Source of the DNA: Micromonospora cathayae
GTDB lineage: Bacteria; Actinomycetota; Actinomycetes; Mycobacteriales; Micromonosporaceae
Reading direction: 5' to 3'
NCBI RefSeq assembly: GCF_028993575.1
Contig: NZ_CP118615.1
Location: 6,787,001-6,851,000 of the forward strand
DNA length: 64,000 nt
The notes below the pieces were generated by a model that saw only the letters and a program-made list of their open reading frames with translations, made no database searches and was not told the DNA's origin. Made by a program: the position numbers and the translations under genes. This document shows positions 18,441 through 25,973 of the stretch, one piece after another. Position 1 is the stretch's first letter, and each line of letters opens with the position of its first letter.

Positions 18441-20006
18441 ATGCCCCCAACCCAGTCACCGTCCCCGTCGGAGAACGACGGAATCGACGGAACAGCAATT
18501 GTCGACGACTGCGGCCGGCCCGTTCCGGCGCACACCCTCGGCCGCCGCGCGCTGCTCGCCGCGGCCGGTGCCACCGCCATCGCGCCGCTGTTCACCGGCG
18601 CACCCGCGGTCGCGGCCTCCCCCGGCCCGCACCAGCCCGGCACGAAGTCCGGCAGGAAGCCGGACCGCGGCCACTACCTGATCAAAGGGGCCGCGCTGGT
18701 CTCGGTGGACCCCACCATCGGCACCCGGGCCAGGGCCGACATCGAGGTACGCGACGGCGTCATCGTCCAGGTCGGCCCCGACCTGAAGGTACGCGGCGCG
18801 AAAACCATCGACGCGTCACGCATGATTGCGATGCCCGGTTTCGTGGAAACCCACTACCACATGTGGAGTGCGCTGGGCCGCAATTTCGTCTCCACCGGAT
18901 TCGAGTACTTCGCGGCGAAGTCGGCGACCGTGGCCGCGTACCAGCCGGACGATTTCTACCACAGCGTGCTGCTCGGTCTGGTCGAGTGCGCCAGCGCCGG
19001 CATCACCACCGTCAACAACTGGTCGCACAACACCCGGGGACCCGAGTACGCCGACGCCGAGTTGCACGCGCACGCCGACGGGCTGGTCCGGGCCCGCTAC
19101 TCGTACGGGCACCGGGACGGGCAGCCGGCCACCCAGCCGATCGACTTCGCCGACATCGACCGGGTCAGCAGGACCTGGTTCGGCCCGAAGTCCCCGTTCG
19201 ACGGGCTGGTACACCTCGGGGTGAACCTGCGCGGGCCGGGCCAGCTGGCGAACTTCCTGGTCGAGATGGCCGAGGTGCAGAAGCGGAAGCTGCCGATCTC
19301 GGTGCACTCCGGGCAGGGCCCGACCACCGCCGTCCGGGCCGCCGCGCTGGAACAGATGGGTTTCCTCGGGCCGGACTTCCTGCTCTGCCACGCGCTGCCG
19401 TTCGACGAGGCGGACCGGCAGGCGATGGTCCGCACCGGCGCGCCGGTCAGCTTCTCCGTCCACTCGGAGCTGCGGCTCGGCACCGCCGGCGGCTTCCACG
19501 GGCAGCTGCTGCGGATGCTGGCCGCCGGGATCACCGTCTCGCTGTCGTTCGACGCCAGCTCGCTCGCGCCGATCAACATGTTCGAGTCGATGAACGTGGC
19601 CTGGAACCTGGGCATCCCGTGGCTGGGCAGCGACACCGCCGACCTGCCCGCCGTGGTGTTCAAGCAGGCCATCGAGATGGCCACCATCAACGGCGCGAAG
19701 GCCCTCGGCCTGGAGAAGGTCACCGGCTCGATCACCCCCGGCAAGCGGGCCGACATCGTCCTGATCCGGGCCGACGACCTGAACATCGCCCCGATCGGGG
19801 ACCTGGAGTCGACCGTGGTCCGCTCGGCCACCCCGGCCAACATCGACACGGTGCTGATCGACGGCCGGATCGTCAAGCGGGACCGGAAGATGGTCAGCCA
19901 CGACGCCGACACGGTGGTCCGCAACGCGGCGGCGGCGGCCCACGCGGTGCGTACCCGGGCCGGCGGCATCCTCACCCCGGCCAGCACGAAGCCGCCGACG
20001 TTCTGA
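18441..20006 (+). CDS. Secreted metal-dependent amidohydrolase (Tat signal)
   Basis: 521 residues. A twin-arginine signal ('TLGRRALLAAAGATAIAPL', residues 33-51) indicates export in folded state. The amidohydrolase barrel follows: 'HYHMW' (metal HxH, about residue 138), 'ISVHSGQ', 'LCHALPF' and the catalytic Asp in 'SFDASS'; a C-terminal 'GSITPGKRADIVLI' returns to the beta-sandwich. The family includes cytosine deaminase, chlorohydrolases and related C-N hydrolases; the substrate is unknown. It stands alone between two terminators. Confidence 0.87.
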   Translation: MPPTQSPSPSENDGIDGTAIVDDCGRPVPAHTLGRRALLAAAGATAIAPLFTGAPAVAASPGPHQPGTKSGRKPDRGHYLIKGAALVSVDPTIGTRARADIEVRDGVIVQVGPDLKVRGAKTIDASRMIAMPGFVETHYHMWSALGRNFVSTGFEYFAAKSATVAAYQPDDFYHSVLLGLVECASAGITTVNNWSHNTRGPEYADAELHAHADGLVRARYSYGHRDGQPATQPIDFADIDRVSRTWFGPKSPFDGLVHLGVNLRGPGQLANFLVEMAEVQKRKLPISVHSGQGPTTAVRAAALEQMGFLGPDFLLCHALPFDEADRQAMVRTGAPVSFSVHSELRLGTAGGFHGQLLRMLAAGITVSLSFDASSLAPINMFESMNVAWNLGIPWLGSDTADLPAVVFKQAIEMATINGAKALGLEKVTGSITPGKRADIVLIRADDLNIAPIGDLESTVVRSATPANIDTVLIDGRIVKRDRKMVSHDADTVVRNAAAAAHAVRTRAGGILTPASTKPPTF

Positions 20007-20013
20007 GCCTGCC

Positions 20014-20065
20014 GGTGCCCGCCGGGCCGTCCGTGGTCACCCACGGGTGACACCCGGCGGGCACC
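20014..20065 (+). terminator. Terminator after the amidohydrolase
   Basis: Perfect 13-base outer arms (20014-20026, 20053-20065) enclose a second smaller hairpin, 8 bases after the stop. Confidence 0.6.
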
Positions 20066-20094
20066 TTCACGGTGACCCGGTCGGTACCCGCGCC

Positions 20095-20140
20095 GTGACC
20101 CCGGCGGGCATGCTCAGCGTGACCCGGCGGGCATGCTCAG
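20095..20140. repeat. Two tandem copies of a ~23-bp repeat
   Basis: GTGACC(C)CGGCGGGCATGCTCAG occurs twice in a row, one copy with an extra C. The second copy runs into the stop codon of the DUF397 gene. Likely slippage product. Confidence 0.6.
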
Positions 20141-20325
20141 GTGGTGCGGGTGGCGGTGACGAAGGCCCGCCAGGCGTGCCGGTCGAAGGCCAGGGTGCCG
20201 CCGGCCCGGTCCTTGCTGTCCCGGACCAGCACCACCCCGGGCAGGTTGTCGGCGACCTCCACGCACTCGCCGCCGTTGGTGTTGCTCCGGGTGGCCGTCC
20301 GCCAGACGGGTTCCATGCTGCTCAC
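20137..20325 (-). CDS. DUF397 domain protein
   Basis: 62 residues; the DUF397 pattern is clear: 'WRTATRSNTNGGECVEVA' then 'VVLVRDSKD' and 'WRAFV'. In actinobacteria these small proteins are encoded beside XRE regulators and are thought to modulate them, similar to toxin-antitoxin or WhiJ-type pairs. A GTG overlaps the upstream regulator's stop (GTGA); an ATG 9 bases later is an alternative. Confidence 0.9.
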   Translation of the reverse strand: MSSMEPVWRTATRSNTNGGECVEVADNLPGVVLVRDSKDRAGGTLAFDRHAWRAFVTATRTT

Positions 20326-21095
20326 AGCGCGTTCACCTGCTTCAGGATCAGGTCTCTCGACTGGTCTCGGGGCAGGGCCACGGCGCGGACCGCGTCCCAC
20401 GCCCGCTCCAGGGTGGCGACCTGCTTGGGGTCGGCCACCACCCGCCCCTCCAACTGGTCCTCCAGGAAGGCCAGGTGTTCGCCGCCGCCGGTCGCGGCGA
20501 TGGTGAACGGCCCGGACTGCCCGACGTACGGACCGGAACCGAACGGCACCACGTGCACCAGCACCCGGGGCCGCAGCCCGATCTCCACGAGGTGCAGCAG
20601 TTGCTCCTTCAGCACGGTCGGCTCGCCCCGGCGCAGCGCCGCCTCGTCCACCACGAACGTGGTCAGCGGCGGGTCGTCCCGGTCCAGCAGCGCCTGCCGC
20701 TCCATCCGGAACGCGACGTGCTCCTCCACCTTGCCGGGCACGTGCAGGCCGCTGGCGAGCGCCGCGCGGGCGTACTCCTCGGTCTGCAGCAGGCCCGGGA
20801 CGATGGCCTGCTGGTAGCAGCGCAGCGAGGTGGCCTCCCGTTCGACCTCCGCCCACGGACGGAACCAGCGGGGCTGGGCGTCCCGGCGGGCCTCGGCCGC
20901 CATCTTGGCGATCAGGTCACCGGTCCCCAGCAGGTCGTCGAGCCGCCGGGCGGTGTCCGGGTGCGGAATCCGCCGGCCCGTCTCGAACATCGCGATCAGC
21001 GAACTGGAGACGTGCACCCGCTCGGCGGTCTGCTCCTGGGTCAGCTCCCGGTTGCCCCGGGCGTGCTTCATCACCAGGGCGAGATACGTGCTCAC
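20322..21095 (-). CDS. XRE-family regulator with DUF5753 domain
   Basis: 257 residues: helix-turn-helix at about 15-65 ('LTQEQTAERVHVSSSLIAMFETGRR') and the DUF5753 sensor-like domain in the rest ('IVPGLLQTEEYARAAL', 'FVVDEAALRR'). Paired with the DUF397 gene by a 4-base overlap, the standard arrangement of Streptomyces developmental and antibiotic regulators. Target genes unknown. The 345-base region up to 21440 shared with the divergent gene is low complexity, rich in CCACCG/CCGCAC triplets, and shows no clear promoter. Confidence 0.92.
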   Translation of the reverse strand: MSTYLALVMKHARGNRELTQEQTAERVHVSSSLIAMFETGRRIPHPDTARRLDDLLGTGDLIAKMAAEARRDAQPRWFRPWAEVEREATSLRCYQQAIVPGLLQTEEYARAALASGLHVPGKVEEHVAFRMERQALLDRDDPPLTTFVVDEAALRRGEPTVLKEQLLHLVEIGLRPRVLVHVVPFGSGPYVGQSGPFTIAATGGGEHLAFLEDQLEGRVVADPKQVATLERAWDAVRAVALPRDQSRDLILKQVNAL

Positions 21096-21440
21096 CCCTC
21101 ACCACCTCTCACTCCTGGCATCCTTCCGGTCACCGACAGCTGCGTACGTCTGGTCATCCTCCATTCCCGGGCCGCCGGAGTCCAGGGTGGAGGGCACGCG
21201 TTCGGCTGGTGGAGGCGACGCCCGGCGGCCGGACCAGCGCGGGGGCCGCCCCGACCCGGCGACCGCCCGGCCCTCCCCCGGCCGTGGCCCACCCCGGGTC
21301 TTTCCCGGGGGCGGCCCCCGACCGGACCACCGGACCACCAGACCACCGCACCACCGCACCGGGCCGGCGCACCATCGCCGGACCGCCACAACGCCGCACC
21401 GCCAGGCCGCCGCACCGCCGGAGAAGACGAGGAGTAAACC

Positions 21441-21710
21441 GTGGACCACGACGCCGCCCGACCGCACCCGCCGCTGCGTCCGCTCTGGCTGTGCCGGGCC
21501 TGCCTGGCCCCCTGGCCCTGCCCGGCCGCGCGGGCCGCGCTGCTGCTGGCGTACGCCGGGGACCGGATCGGCCTCTGCACGTACCTCGCTCCGCTGATGC
21601 ACGACGCCGACGCCGACCTGCGGGCCCTGCACCCGGCGGACCCGCCGTCCCCGACCGAGCTGTTCCGCCGGTTCCTGCGCTGGGCGCGGACGCCGACCGT
21701 CCCCGGCTGA
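21441..21710 (+). CDS. Small Cys-containing hypothetical protein next to the XRE/DUF397 pair
   Basis: 89 residues from a GTG with GAGGAG 7 bases upstream. 'WLCRACLAPWPCPAAR' gives a CxxC-x5-C cluster that could bind a metal; a helical part and 'ELFRRFLRWAR' follow. Similar small proteins often lie divergent to XRE/DUF397 pairs in actinobacteria, so it may be the third member of the module. Function unknown. Confidence 0.75.
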   Translation: MDHDAARPHPPLRPLWLCRACLAPWPCPAARAALLLAYAGDRIGLCTYLAPLMHDADADLRALHPADPPSPTELFRRFLRWARTPTVPG

Positions 21711-21749
21711 GACTCCTGCGCACACGCCGTCGGCAGGATGCCCTTCCTC

Positions 21750-21755
21750 TAGGGT
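21750..21755 (+). promoter_or_regulatory. -10 box of the methyltransferase gene (leaderless)
   Basis: TAGGGT, 7 bases before the GTG at 21763. It favours that GTG over the one at 21754, which would overlap the -10 box. No convincing -35 was found. Confidence 0.35.
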
Positions 21756-21762
21756 GAGCAGC

Positions 21763-22473
21763 GTGGAAGCGACCGAGATCCGCAAGCTCGCCACGCTCGA
21801 GGACACCCACTGGTGGTACCGGGAGCGGCGGGCGCTGCTGGGTCGGGCGCTGCGCCGGCTGGCCGCCTCGGGTGAACGGCCCGGCCGGGCGCTGGACATC
21901 GGGGCGGCCGGCGGCGGCAACACCCGGGTGCTCCGGTCACACGGCTGGCGGCCGGTGGCGCTGGAGTACAGCGCGGAGGGCGCCGGGGTGGCCCGGGAAC
22001 GTGGCCTGGACGTGATCCGGGCCGACGCCCGGCACCTGCCGATCGGCTCGGCCGGGCTGGACCTGGTGGTCGCCTTCGACATCCTCGAACACGTCGACGA
22101 CGACCGGCTCGCCGCCGCCGAGATCCGGCGTACCCTGCGGCCGGGCGGGACCGCGCTGATCGCCGTACCGTGCGACATGCGGTTGTGGTCGGCGCACGAC
22201 GTGGCGGTCGGGCACGTCCGGCGGTACGACCGGGAGTCGCTGCGGGCGGTGGTGGAGCGGTCCGGGCTGGTGGTCGACGAGCTGTGGAGCTGGAACGTGC
22301 TGCTCCGCCCGGTGGCCGCCTGGCGGCGGCGCACCTCCACCGGTAGCGACCTGGACGCCCTGCCCGGCGTGGTCAACCTGGGGCTACGGGCGATCATCAC
22401 CACCGAGCGGTACCTGCCGGTCGGGCGGCTGCCCGGGGTGTCGCTGATGCTGCGCGCCCACCGCCCCGCCTGA
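21763..22473 (+). CDS. Class I SAM-dependent methyltransferase
   Basis: 236 residues. Motif I 'ALDIGAAGGGNTRVL' (SAM-binding), motif II 'FDILEHVDDDR' and 'LRPGGTALIAVP' are typical of Methyltransf_11-type enzymes; the opening 'THWWYRERR' is common in methyltransferases of cell-surface or polyprenyl-glycan loci. Substrate unknown. The start is chosen from the leaderless promoter; GTG 21754 adds three residues. Confidence 0.85.
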   Translation: MEATEIRKLATLEDTHWWYRERRALLGRALRRLAASGERPGRALDIGAAGGGNTRVLRSHGWRPVALEYSAEGAGVARERGLDVIRADARHLPIGSAGLDLVVAFDILEHVDDDRLAAAEIRRTLRPGGTALIAVPCDMRLWSAHDVAVGHVRRYDRESLRAVVERSGLVVDELWSWNVLLRPVAAWRRRTSTGSDLDALPGVVNLGLRAIITTERYLPVGRLPGVSLMLRAHRPA

Positions 22474-22582
22474 ACGGTCACCGCACGCCCGCCGCCCGGC
22501 GTGACGGACGCGACCACCGCGCCGCCCGCGCTGTCCTCGCCGACATCCGGTCGCCGCACGCCCGCCGCCCCGCCTGAGCCGG

Positions 22583-23248
22583 TCAGGCGTAGACGGCGAC
22601 CCGCGTGCGGTGCCGGGTGGGCGACTCGATCTCGTCGAGGGTGGCGACGGCCAGGTCGGCGTAGGACAGCGGACCGGACCCGTCGGTGGGGACGGTGTCG
22701 CCCCCGACACGGTACCGCCCGGTGCGCGGGCCGGCCGGATCGAGCATGGCGGGCGGGGTGAGCACCAGCCAGTCGACCGGGGTGCGGGCGGCCCGGAGCC
22801 GGTCCAGGCCGGCGTCGTGGGCGAGGGCGAACGCCCGCAGCGACGCGGGAAAGACCGCCGGGTCGTCCAGCACCCGCCGGCCGGTGCCGTCAAGCAGGGT
22901 CGCGAAGAGGCCGATCAGCACCACCCTGGGCACGCCCGCCCCGGCGAGCAGCGCGTCGACGGCCCGGACGTAGAACCCGTCGTCGAACCGGTCGAGCGCG
23001 GCCAGCGCCCCCGGGTCGGACGCCGGCGTGACCGCCGCGACCGCGCCGAGGTGACCGGGCACGATGCGGGCGGTGGCCGCCGGATCGGTGACGTCCCCGG
23101 CGAGCAGCGTCACCCCGGGCGCGGCCAGCCCGGGGTACCGGTTCGGGTCACGGACCACGGCGGTGACCGGGTGGCCCCGCCGTACCGCCTCGCCGGTGAC
23201 CGCCCGGCCGGCCCGACCACCGGCCCCGAACACCACGATGCCGTCCAT
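22583..23248 (-). CDS. NAD(P)-binding oxidoreductase of the atypical SDR/NmrA type
   Basis: 221 residues. The Rossmann motif 'VVFGAGGRAGRAV' is at residue 5, with 'TAVVRDPNRYPGL' at strand 2 and 'LLAGDVTD' at strand 3, as in quinone reductase 2-like/NmrA-like proteins. ATG at 23248 with GGGAG upstream. It is divergent from an HxlR regulator with 90 bases between; such pairs are usually redox- or electrophile-responsive, with the regulator repressing the oxidoreductase. Confidence 0.85.
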   Translation of the reverse strand: MDGIVVFGAGGRAGRAVTGEAVRRGHPVTAVVRDPNRYPGLAAPGVTLLAGDVTDPAATARIVPGHLGAVAAVTPASDPGALAALDRFDDGFYVRAVDALLAGAGVPRVVLIGLFATLLDGTGRRVLDDPAVFPASLRAFALAHDAGLDRLRAARTPVDWLVLTPPAMLDPAGPRTGRYRVGGDTVPTDGSGPLSYADLAVATLDEIESPTRHRTRVAVYA

Positions 23249-23326
23249 GTCGTTCTCCCTCGTCTCGGCGCGTCGACCGGCGGACCGTACGGCACCGGGT
23301 GCCGGTAACCGCAACGGAACCGGCGG

Positions 23327-23332
23327 TACGCT
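23327..23332 (+). promoter_or_regulatory. -10 box of the HxlR regulator gene (leaderless)
   Basis: TACGCT followed by 6 bases and the ATG at 23339, the same geometry as gltX. The -35 is weak (GGTAAC region). Confidence 0.35.
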
Positions 23333-23338
23333 CGGACG

Positions 23339-23704
23339 ATGGCCGATCCGCTGCCGCCGGACCTGTTCCATCCCGACTGCCCCGGCGTCGCGGTGCCGCT
23401 ACAGGTCGGGGACCGGTGGACCGGCATGGTGGTGCGCTGCCTGGCGTTCGGCCCGCGCCGCTTCACCGAACTGCGGGCGGCGCTGCGCGGGGTCACCGCG
23501 AAGGTCCTCGCCGAGACGCTGCGGGCGATGCGGCGCGACGGCCTGGTCACCCGGACGGCGTACCCGGAGAACCCACCCCGCGTCGAGTACGCGCTCACCC
23601 CGCTCGGCCGGACCCTGATCGACCTGCTGGACGCGGCCCGCCGGTGGACCGACGACCACCTGGCCGAGGTGCTCGCCGCCCGCCGGGCACACCTCGACGA
23701 CTGA
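23339..23704 (+). CDS. HxlR-family transcriptional regulator
   Basis: 121 residues with the winged-helix HxlR layout: 'GDRWTGMVVRCLAFGPRRFTELRAALRGVTAKVLAETLRAM', the 'LV...YPENPPRVEYALTPLGRTL' wing. A Cys (about residue 14, 'HPDCPGV') near the N-terminus is in the place of the redox-sensing Cys of HypR-like members. Likely controls the divergent NAD(P)-binding gene and itself. Confidence 0.9.
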   Translation: MADPLPPDLFHPDCPGVAVPLQVGDRWTGMVVRCLAFGPRRFTELRAALRGVTAKVLAETLRAMRRDGLVTRTAYPENPPRVEYALTPLGRTLIDLLDAARRWTDDHLAEVLAARRAHLDD

Positions 23705-23708
23705 CGGC

Positions 23709-23739
23709 TTGAGTCTCCAGTGGCTGGAGGGTGCACGCT
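23709..23739 (+). promoter_or_regulatory. MerR-type promoter/operator overlapping the start of the MerR gene
   Basis: TTGAGT (-35, 23709-23714) and CACGCT (-10, 23734-23739) are 19 bases apart, the stretched spacing of MerR-activated promoters. The spacer holds a perfect dyad CTCCAG-TGG-CTGGAG (23715-23729). Six bases after the -10 comes GTG 23746. This indicates autoregulation and a leaderless start. Confidence 0.6.
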
Positions 23740-23745
23740 GTGGCG

Positions 23746-24678
23746 GTGGACGACCGTACCGAGCTGTTCACCGACGACCGTAGCGAGCTGTTCACCATCG
23801 GGCAGCTCGCGCAGCGCACCGGCCTGACCGTACGCACCATCCGGTTCTGGTCGGACCAGGGGCTGCTGCCCCCGACCGGCCGCTCCGGCGGCGGGTACCG
23901 GCTGTACGACGCGGCGGCGGTGGCCCGGCTGGACCTGCTGCGGACGCTGCGGGACCTCGGCATCGGACTGGACGACGCGCGGCGCATCCTGGACCGGCAG
24001 TCCGGGGTCGCGGAGGTGGCGCGGGCGCACGTCCGGGCGTTGGACGCCGAGATCCGGACGCTGCGGCTGCGCCGGGCGGTGCTGCGGTCGGTCGCCCGAG
24101 GTGGCACTACGACCGAGGAGTTGAGACTCGTGCACGACCTGGCCCGGCTCTCCGCCCGTGAGCGGCAGCAGATCATCGACGACTTCGTGGCCGAGGTGTT
24201 CGCCGGCATCGACCCCGACGCCCCCGGTGCGGGGCTCGCCGGGGCGATGCGGGCGCTTCCGGCGGACCTGCCCGACGAGCCCACCGACGCGGAGGTGTCC
24301 GCCTGGGTGGAGCTGGCCGAACTGGTCGCCGATCCCGGTTTCCGGCAGCGGGCCCGGGAGATGGCGATGGCCGGTACCGCCGGGGATGCCGCACCCGCAC
24401 CGATGCCCGACGTCACCCCGGCGCGGGACGCCCTCGCCGCCGGCATCCGCCCGGACTCCCCCGAAGCCCGGGAGGTGGTGGACCGGATCGTCGGCCCGGC
24501 CATGTCCGCCGGGGAGCGGGCCGCGCTGGCGGACCGGATGGCGACCTTCACCGACCGACGGGTGGAGCGGTACTGGGCGCTGGTCGGCGTGCTCAACCAG
24601 CGGCCGCCGTTCCCGCCGATGGTGCCGGCGGTGGAGTGGCTGATCGAGGCGCTGCGCGTGCCGTCACCCGCACACTGA
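23746..24678 (+). CDS. MerR-family transcriptional regulator
   Basis: 310 residues from GTG 23746. The winged helix is 'TIGQLAQRTGLTVRTIRFWSDQGLLPP' with the 'GYRLYDAAAVARL' wing, then a coiled coil and a long C-terminal domain of about 190 residues of unknown ligand. GTGs at 23731 and 23740 are possible but fall on the operator and -10. Odd feature: the first 16 residues are a tandem duplication (DDRTELFT, DDRSELFT) encoded by two 24-bp copies differing in one base. The operator in front suggests it activates its own promoter; no other target is adjacent on this strand. Confidence 0.88.
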   Translation: MDDRTELFTDDRSELFTIGQLAQRTGLTVRTIRFWSDQGLLPPTGRSGGGYRLYDAAAVARLDLLRTLRDLGIGLDDARRILDRQSGVAEVARAHVRALDAEIRTLRLRRAVLRSVARGGTTTEELRLVHDLARLSARERQQIIDDFVAEVFAGIDPDAPGAGLAGAMRALPADLPDEPTDAEVSAWVELAELVADPGFRQRAREMAMAGTAGDAAPAPMPDVTPARDALAAGIRPDSPEAREVVDRIVGPAMSAGERAALADRMATFTDRRVERYWALVGVLNQRPPFPPMVPAVEWLIEALRVPSPAH

Positions 24679-24683
24679 CCGGC

Positions 24684-24757
24684 GCGCGGGGCGCGGGGCG
24701 CGGGGCCGGGTGCGCGGGGCGCGGGGCGCGGGGCCGGGTGCGCGGGGCGCGCGTCGG
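24684..24757. repeat. 28-bp GC tandem repeat, about 2.4 copies
   Basis: Two identical 28-base units (24684-24711, 24712-24739), each made of GCGCGGGG-type blocks ending CCGGGT, and part of a third. They lie just after the MerR gene; G-runs could form unusual structures. Confidence 0.75.
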
Positions 24758-24794
24758 AGCGCCACCCGCCGGCACGCTGACCGGTCGGTGGGGG

Positions 24795-24840
24795 CCCCGG
24801 GTGCCGGCCGCACCCGCGCCGGTACTCCCGGCACCCGGGG
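24795..24840. terminator. Bidirectional hairpin between MerR gene and ROK kinase
   Basis: Perfect 13-base arms (24795-24807, 24828-24840) with a 20-base loop, ending 2 bases before the ROK kinase stop codon on the minus strand and lying 116 bases after the MerR gene. It likely terminates both converging units. Confidence 0.6.
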
Positions 24841-24842
24841 GG

Positions 24843-25973
24843 TCAACGGGACGCCGGCACCGCCTCGGCGGCGAGCAGCACCGCGCCGTGCAGGGCCGCG
24901 TCGTCGGCGAACCGGGACAACACGACCTCCGGCCGGTACGGCAGCACCGCGCCGAGCCGGTCGACCAGCAGTCCCCGGATCAGGTCGCTGCCGGCCACCC
25001 CGCCGACCAGCACCACCCGCTGCGGGTCGAGCAGCAGGCAGCAGGTGACCAGGTGGCGGGCCAGTTCGTCGACCCGGGCGGTGAGCGCGTCCCGGGCCGG
25101 GCCGGCGACCTCGGCGGCGGCGGCCAGCCCGGCCGCGCCGTCGGGCAGCCCCAGCTCGGCGGCGAGCCGGTCCAGCGCCCGGCCGGAGAAGTCCAGCTCC
25201 AGCATCGTGCCGGGCCAGGGCGCGCCGGCCACCGCGTACCCGATCTCGCCGGCCGCGCCCCGGTGCCCGGCCAGCACCGCGCCGCGTACCGTGACGGCCG
25301 CCGCGACGCCGGTGCCCAGCCCGACCACCAGGCCGGGGTCGGCGTCGCGCAGCGCGCCGACCCGCAGCTCGGCCAGGGCGGCGGCGTTCAGGTCGTTGTC
25401 GACCGCCACCGCCGGCTGGCCGAACCGGTCCCGGACCGCGTCGGCCAGCCGCAGCCGGTCCCAGCCCGGCACGTTCGGGGCCAGGTCGATGCCGTCCGGC
25501 CGGACCACACCGGGTGAGGCGATCCCGGCCGCCGTGACCACGCCGCCGACCTTCCCCACCAGGCTCGCGGCCAGGTCCAGGGCACGGTCCAGGGCCTGCG
25601 GGGCACCCTGTTCGGCGTGCGTGGGAACGCGTTCGCGCACCAGCAGCCGACCGTCGGCGTCGGCCACCCCGACCGCCATCTTGGTACCGCCGAAGTCGAT
25701 ACCGAGCAGCACCGGCCGCCCCCCGGTCACGTCGTTGAGCGCCGGGTCGGCACCGGCAGCGGCGGCGGCCGGCTGGCCGTCCGGGCCGGTACCGGTCACC
25801 GGCTGTTCGGGCGCGACGGCCTGGTCGGGCACGACAGCCTGGTCAGGCACGACGGCCTGGTCGGGCACGACAGCCTGGTCAGGCACGACAGCCTGGTCAG
25901 GCACGACGGCCTGGTCGGGCACGACGGCCGGCGGACGGTGGTCCGTGCCGCGCCGCTCACTGCGCACGCTCAC
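24843..25973 (-). CDS. ROK-family sugar kinase with hexapeptide-repeat N-terminus
   Basis: 376 residues. Residues about 86 onward form a ROK kinase: phosphate-binding 'GIDFGGTKMAVGV', catalytic Asp in 'VAVDNDLNAAAL', and 'GHRGAAGEIGY'. The Cys-rich zinc site (CxCGxxGCxE) of most ROK kinases is replaced by 'AGAPWPGT', so it is a zinc-free variant. The first 80 residues are not part of the fold: VVPDQA repeated six times plus variants. The GTG overlaps the lyase stop by 4 bases. Last gene of the transport/catabolic operon, so it may phosphorylate a product of that pathway. Confidence 0.85.
   Translation of the reverse strand: MSVRSERRGTDHRPPAVVPDQAVVPDQAVVPDQAVVPDQAVVPDQAVVPDQAVAPEQPVTGTGPDGQPAAAAAGADPALNDVTGGRPVLLGIDFGGTKMAVGVADADGRLLVRERVPTHAEQGAPQALDRALDLAASLVGKVGGVVTAAGIASPGVVRPDGIDLAPNVPGWDRLRLADAVRDRFGQPAVAVDNDLNAAALAELRVGALRDADPGLVVGLGTGVAAAVTVRGAVLAGHRGAAGEIGYAVAGAPWPGTMLELDFSGRALDRLAAELGLPDGAAGLAAAAEVAGPARDALTARVDELARHLVTCCLLLDPQRVVLVGGVAGSDLIRGLLVDRLGAVLPYRPEVVLSRFADDAALHGAVLLAAEAVPASR
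25813..25920 (-). repeat. 18-bp tandem repeat, six copies, inside the ROK kinase gene
   Basis: Six exact-length 18-base copies of ACGACGGCCTGGTCGGGC with two alternating sequence types (third and other silent positions differ), coding VVPDQA on the minus strand. The period is a multiple of three, so copy changes keep the frame. Confidence 0.95.

Noticed and set aside
25813..25920. CRISPR-like array
   Set aside because: The 18-bp units follow one another without spacers and stay in the reading frame of the ROK kinase.
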